From positions 4,490,990 through 4,554,989 of the forward strand of contig NC_087387.1 of assembly GCF_963675165.1 (NCBI RefSeq): 64,000 nucleotides of DNA. Direction: 5' to 3'. Of the stretch, positions 61,601 to 64,000 are shown one piece after another. This stretch comes from Halichondria panicea. Lineage: Eukaryota > Porifera > Demospongiae > Suberitida > Halichondriidae. The stretch's first letter is position 1; each line of letters begins with the position of its first letter. The notes beneath the pieces were generated by a model, which ran no database searches, was not told where the DNA came from, and worked only from the letters and a program-made list of their open reading frames with translations. Both the position numbers and the translations under genes were made by a program.

Positions 61601-63959
61601 CCATTGAGTCTCAAGTACGTCTAGCTCAATAGGATCCCACCGCTGCTACCAAATGTAAAAGATCCACTCTTGACTATTACGTTCTCACAATTCAGTTCAA
61701 CAATCTTCATTTAACAATAATTCAACAGTATCAATTCCACAACATCACAATAACTCTAACATCACAAAACAACTCTACACACTGTCCTTTTTATACACTC
61801 CTGAACACTTTTTGTTTGTCAGGTTAATTCTAAACTAGTTTGATGGCATCTTACTCAGCAGGAGAGAGGGATTAACACCTTGGGTGTACAGTCATACACT
61901 ATTGCACAACAATACCAATATTAACTTCTATAATCAAGCTAAGGCATGCAAGAACCCTTGCCTGAACATAACCTATACAATAACAAACAAATACTACGCA
62001 CAAACAATAACCAACTAAGAAACGTACTAGTCTTTCACATACAAATACAGCACTATTGCATCCAGGTAAGCAGACTCAGAATTACACAAAACGACAGACA
62101 GACATAGCCTCGTTCCCAGGCCTTACTTTTTCTTGCTGTTGTCACTGTTCATCCATAAACACATAGTGAAGCAGCAAAGAATAAAATGGGCGTACAGTTA
62201 AGAAAAAGTAAGGCCTGGTTTGGGAAATCGCGTGATCCACAAGGATTTTTATGAACGTGGGCGATATGTAGCCCACAATCGTGACGTAAGGTATTCTCCC
62301 ACGCATTCAGAGTAAGACTGTACTGTACTATACTGCACTGAGACAACCACCAAGCTGTGCTGCAAGTCAGATCAGAGAACCAGCGTGGCCAGCTCTGGTG
62401 GCAGTAGCTACCTGCTATATGATAATGATGACTAAGCTATTCTACTATAGCATGTAGAAAGACACAAGAAAAGGTAATAGTCTGATAGAATCTAAACACA
62501 CAATCTAGATCATCTAGCTAAGCCTAAGGTATAGCTAGCTATAGTGCTTGCAAACTTCCAGTTCCAAGTCCATGTCCAGCTTGCTGCAGGCAAAGTTTTA
62601 TTAGTCGTAGACCTCTGCGTGGGCAGTCCAACATCTCTAGCTCAGTATGCCCACGCTCATTTTCACCCTTCTACCACCCTTCTACCCTCACGCGACTTCC
62701 CGATACAGGCTCTCCTTTTTCCTAACTCTACGTCTATTTCTTCTTTATTCCTCCAATTAATACCGTATTTTATCTCATTGAACGAATAATACAGTATTTT
62801 ATCTTATTGAACGATTGTGATAAAGAACAGAAAAAGGAGAGCCTGTGTAGAGGCTAAGACAGACAGACAAAATGACCTGCCACTGCTGTAACCCGATTTG
62901 TGCCTCGGCCTCGTGTTAATTTCTTAAGTTTATGTTTACTGAATTTCTCCCCACATGTAGGTTGAGAAATGGGTGAATGATTTTGTGGAGGAGTGCAAGC
63001 TGATGAGCCAGCTCCGTCACCCTAACATAGTACAGTTCCTGGGGGTATGCTATCTCCCTGAAGCCCAACTTCCCGTTCTACTGATGGAAAAGTTACAAAC
63101 CAGCCTCGACAGACTTCTAGAAACCAACCCCAACCTTCCAACCGACCTCAAAGTACACCTTCTGACAGGGACAGGCCAAGGAGTAGTTTTTTTGCACAGC
63201 CATACTCCACCTATTGCGCATCGAGATCTGTCTGCCAAAAACATTCTAGTCGATAATGGCTTCACTGCCAAGATAGCGGACATGGGTGTTTCTAGAATCG
63301 TGAATATTCGGCCTGGCCGGCTAGCTGCCACGATGACTCAAATGCCAGGCACTGGTGTGTACATGCCACCAGAAGTAGCTCAAGAGGAAGGGGTAACACG
63401 ATACAACACTGCTATAGACATCTTCTCCTTTGGTGTAGTATCTCTGTTCACAATGACGCAAACCTTCCCAAAAGATGTCAAACCTGCAACATACTATGAT
63501 CTAGTTACAAGGAAGATAGTTGGCCGATCAGAAATCGAACGCCGTGAAGATTACATTGTGCCAATGAAAGTAGCTCTTGGTGAGACCCACCCCCTAGTCC
63601 TGTTGACCCTTAATTGTCTGCAGTACCGTCCTGAAGATCGACCAACTGCTTTAACAGTGTTGGAACAATTGGTGGAGGTTGCAACAACCCTCCCTCAAAA
63701 CTGCACCCTGACTAAGTTGGAGCTGATTCAACAGGTCGAAAGTAAAGACAATGAGGTCAATAGATTGCAGGCTGAAAATGAAACTCTTCAAGCTGATAAT
63801 CGAGAGCTAATTCACAGACTGGAACAACAGACCACGGAGTTGGAAGCTCAACGTAAGGAAATTGATCGTCTTTTCAGATTAGTGAAGTCTACACAGCCTC
63901 TGGAACAGGGACAGAGAAAAGTGACTGTGGCTCAGCTGAAGGTGAGGCTCATGCAGTGA
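55649..63959 (+). CDS. Tyrosine-kinase-like (TKL) protein kinase with C-terminal coiled coil
   Basis: Exons 55649-55840 (64 codons) and 62961-63959 (332 codons plus stop) join in phase 0 and give 396 residues. Exon 1 carries the glycine loop L-G-T-G-A-Y-G-N-V and the catalytic lysine in A-A-K-K. Exon 2 has helix-C E-E-C-K-L-M-S-Q-L-R-H-P-N-I-V, the catalytic loop A-H-R-D-L-S-A-K-N-I-L-V, D-M-G in place of DFG (63286), and the APE-equivalent M-P-P-E-V. Catalytic Asp and metal-binding Asp are both kept, so it may be active. The last ~100 residues are a heptad-rich coiled coil, likely for dimerisation. There is no signal peptide or membrane helix, so it should be cytoplasmic. Two adjacent ATGs begin the frame. 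The only intron is 7.1 kb and consists almost entirely of nested transposons. Confidence 0.85.
55960..56117 (-). repeat. Dispersed repeat family R, copy 4, left part
   Basis: Matches the copy at 10935-11200 up to CTATCCATGGTACAA, where it is cut by the LTR retrotransposon. The remainder resumes at 62040-62105. Confidence 0.75.
56137..60283. mobile_element. TA-flanked DNA transposon, 4.1 kb, inserted in the 3' LTR
   Basis: Terminal inverted repeats CACAGAGAAAAGAGGTGTGC (left) and CACAGAGAAAAAAGATGTGC (right, reverse complement) sit beside TA at each end. Both subterminal regions (56150-56410 and 60120-60283) are packed with TGTGCTAAA/TTTAGCACA motifs in both orientations, probably transposase-binding sites. 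Removing the element leaves the expected LTR sequence. Two poly-C runs (about 56659 and 57858) lie inside. No transposase frame is evident. Confidence 0.8.
57275..57445 (+). repeat. Dispersed repeat family R, partial copy 5
   Basis: Shares CACTTGGATGCCATGGC, GACAGATTTTCAAATGG and AAAGCTAAGAAGTATAAATT with the copies at 21.9 and 38.5 kb. It lies within the nested DNA transposon. Confidence 0.5.
60700..61367 (-). pseudogene. Retrotransposon Gag remnant (SCAN-like capsid), frame-shifted
   Basis: The first part, 61367-61107, holds an E-A-Y-L-T-T-C-E-R-M-M and W-V-F-K-L-A-P-Q-L-T-G-K capsid motif typical of SCAN-like Gag proteins. The homology continues in other frames at 61224-61030 and 60935-60738 (A-D-D-Y-V-Q-A-R), so at least two frameshifts are present. 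No zinc knuckle is visible. It is not expressed as an intact protein. Confidence 0.75.
62106..62855. mobile_element. Non-autonomous element, AGCCTC-ended, copy 2
   Basis: A 750-bp full-length relative of 11839-12560. It contains about 30 bp near 62270-62310 that the first copy lacks. It sits directly upstream of kinase exon 2, ending about 105 bp before it. Confidence 0.75.
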
Positions 63960-64000
63960 AATAATTCTAGTATTGATATTACTCAACTTCACACAGTATT

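Larger units (their letters stand above)
56118..62039 (-). mobile_element. LTR retrotransposon, gag only, with nested DNA transposon
   Basis: The element is read on the minus strand. The 5' LTR is 61654-62039 (386 bp), TG...CA, beginning TGTGAAAGACTAG and ending TCTTTTACA. The 3' LTR is 60284-60626 plus 56118-56136, split by the nested element. The whole is flanked by the 5-bp direct repeat TACAA (56113-56117, 62040-62044). A primer-binding-site-like TGGTAGCAGCGGTGGG follows the 5' LTR. Between the LTRs only a frame-shifted Gag region is found; no protease, reverse transcriptase or integrase is present, so the copy is non-autonomous. The 5-bp duplication and Gag type suggest the Ty3/Gypsy group. 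Confidence 0.85.

Overview
This window is nuclear DNA from an animal, most likely a sponge (demosponge-like). It is intron-rich and AT-rich, with about eight protein genes or gene pieces embedded in many small inverted-repeat transposons and minisatellites. The gene repertoire supports this: death-fold/NB-ARC proteins, a tyrosine-kinase-like kinase, and two giant extracellular-repeat/multi-membrane proteins are lineage-expanded families in sponges. FMC1 and TMEM245 are conserved animal housekeeping genes. The species cannot be named from sequence alone.

Layout. 2-2116 (+): 3' part of a Cys-rich, multi-membrane-pass protein. 3108-7052 (+): four-exon gene with a death-fold-like N-terminus, an NB-ARC ATPase and a multi-pass C-terminus, interrupted by an in-frame TGA. 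7053-13769: transposon debris, including a foldback element sitting inside a stray copy of a TMEM245 exon, a 294-bp MITE with a 9-bp target duplication, and a possible two-exon gene fragment. 13770-16600 (+): FMC1 in three small exons. 17528-20080 (-): caspase-fold peptidase-like gene. 21150-36942 (-): TMEM245. Its complete ten-exon gene occupies 30088-36942, and its 3' part (exon 7 tail plus exons 8-10) is repeated three more times downstream with a period near 2.9 kb. An elongator tRNA-Met lies in intron 4. 37134-41486 (+): eight-exon coiled-coil/basic protein, tentatively C14orf93-like, divergently transcribed from TMEM245 across 191 bp. 43411-47964 (-): beta-helix repeat, multi-membrane-pass gene of the same family as the first gene, with frameshifts. 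48202-51523: TA-flanked DNA transposon. 52293-53504: P-element-like remnant. 55649-63959 (+): two-exon protein kinase whose single 7.1-kb intron holds an LTR retrotransposon that itself holds a 4.1-kb TA-flanked DNA transposon.

How it fits together. The conserved genes (FMC1, TMEM245, the C14orf93-like gene) reconstruct cleanly with consistent splice phases. The surface-receptor and innate-immunity-like genes carry stops and frameshifts, as expected for fast birth-and-death families or for indel errors in assembly. The most unusual items are the transmembrane NB-ARC architecture, the tandem set of spliceable TMEM245 3' cassettes, and the three-level nested insertion in the kinase intron.
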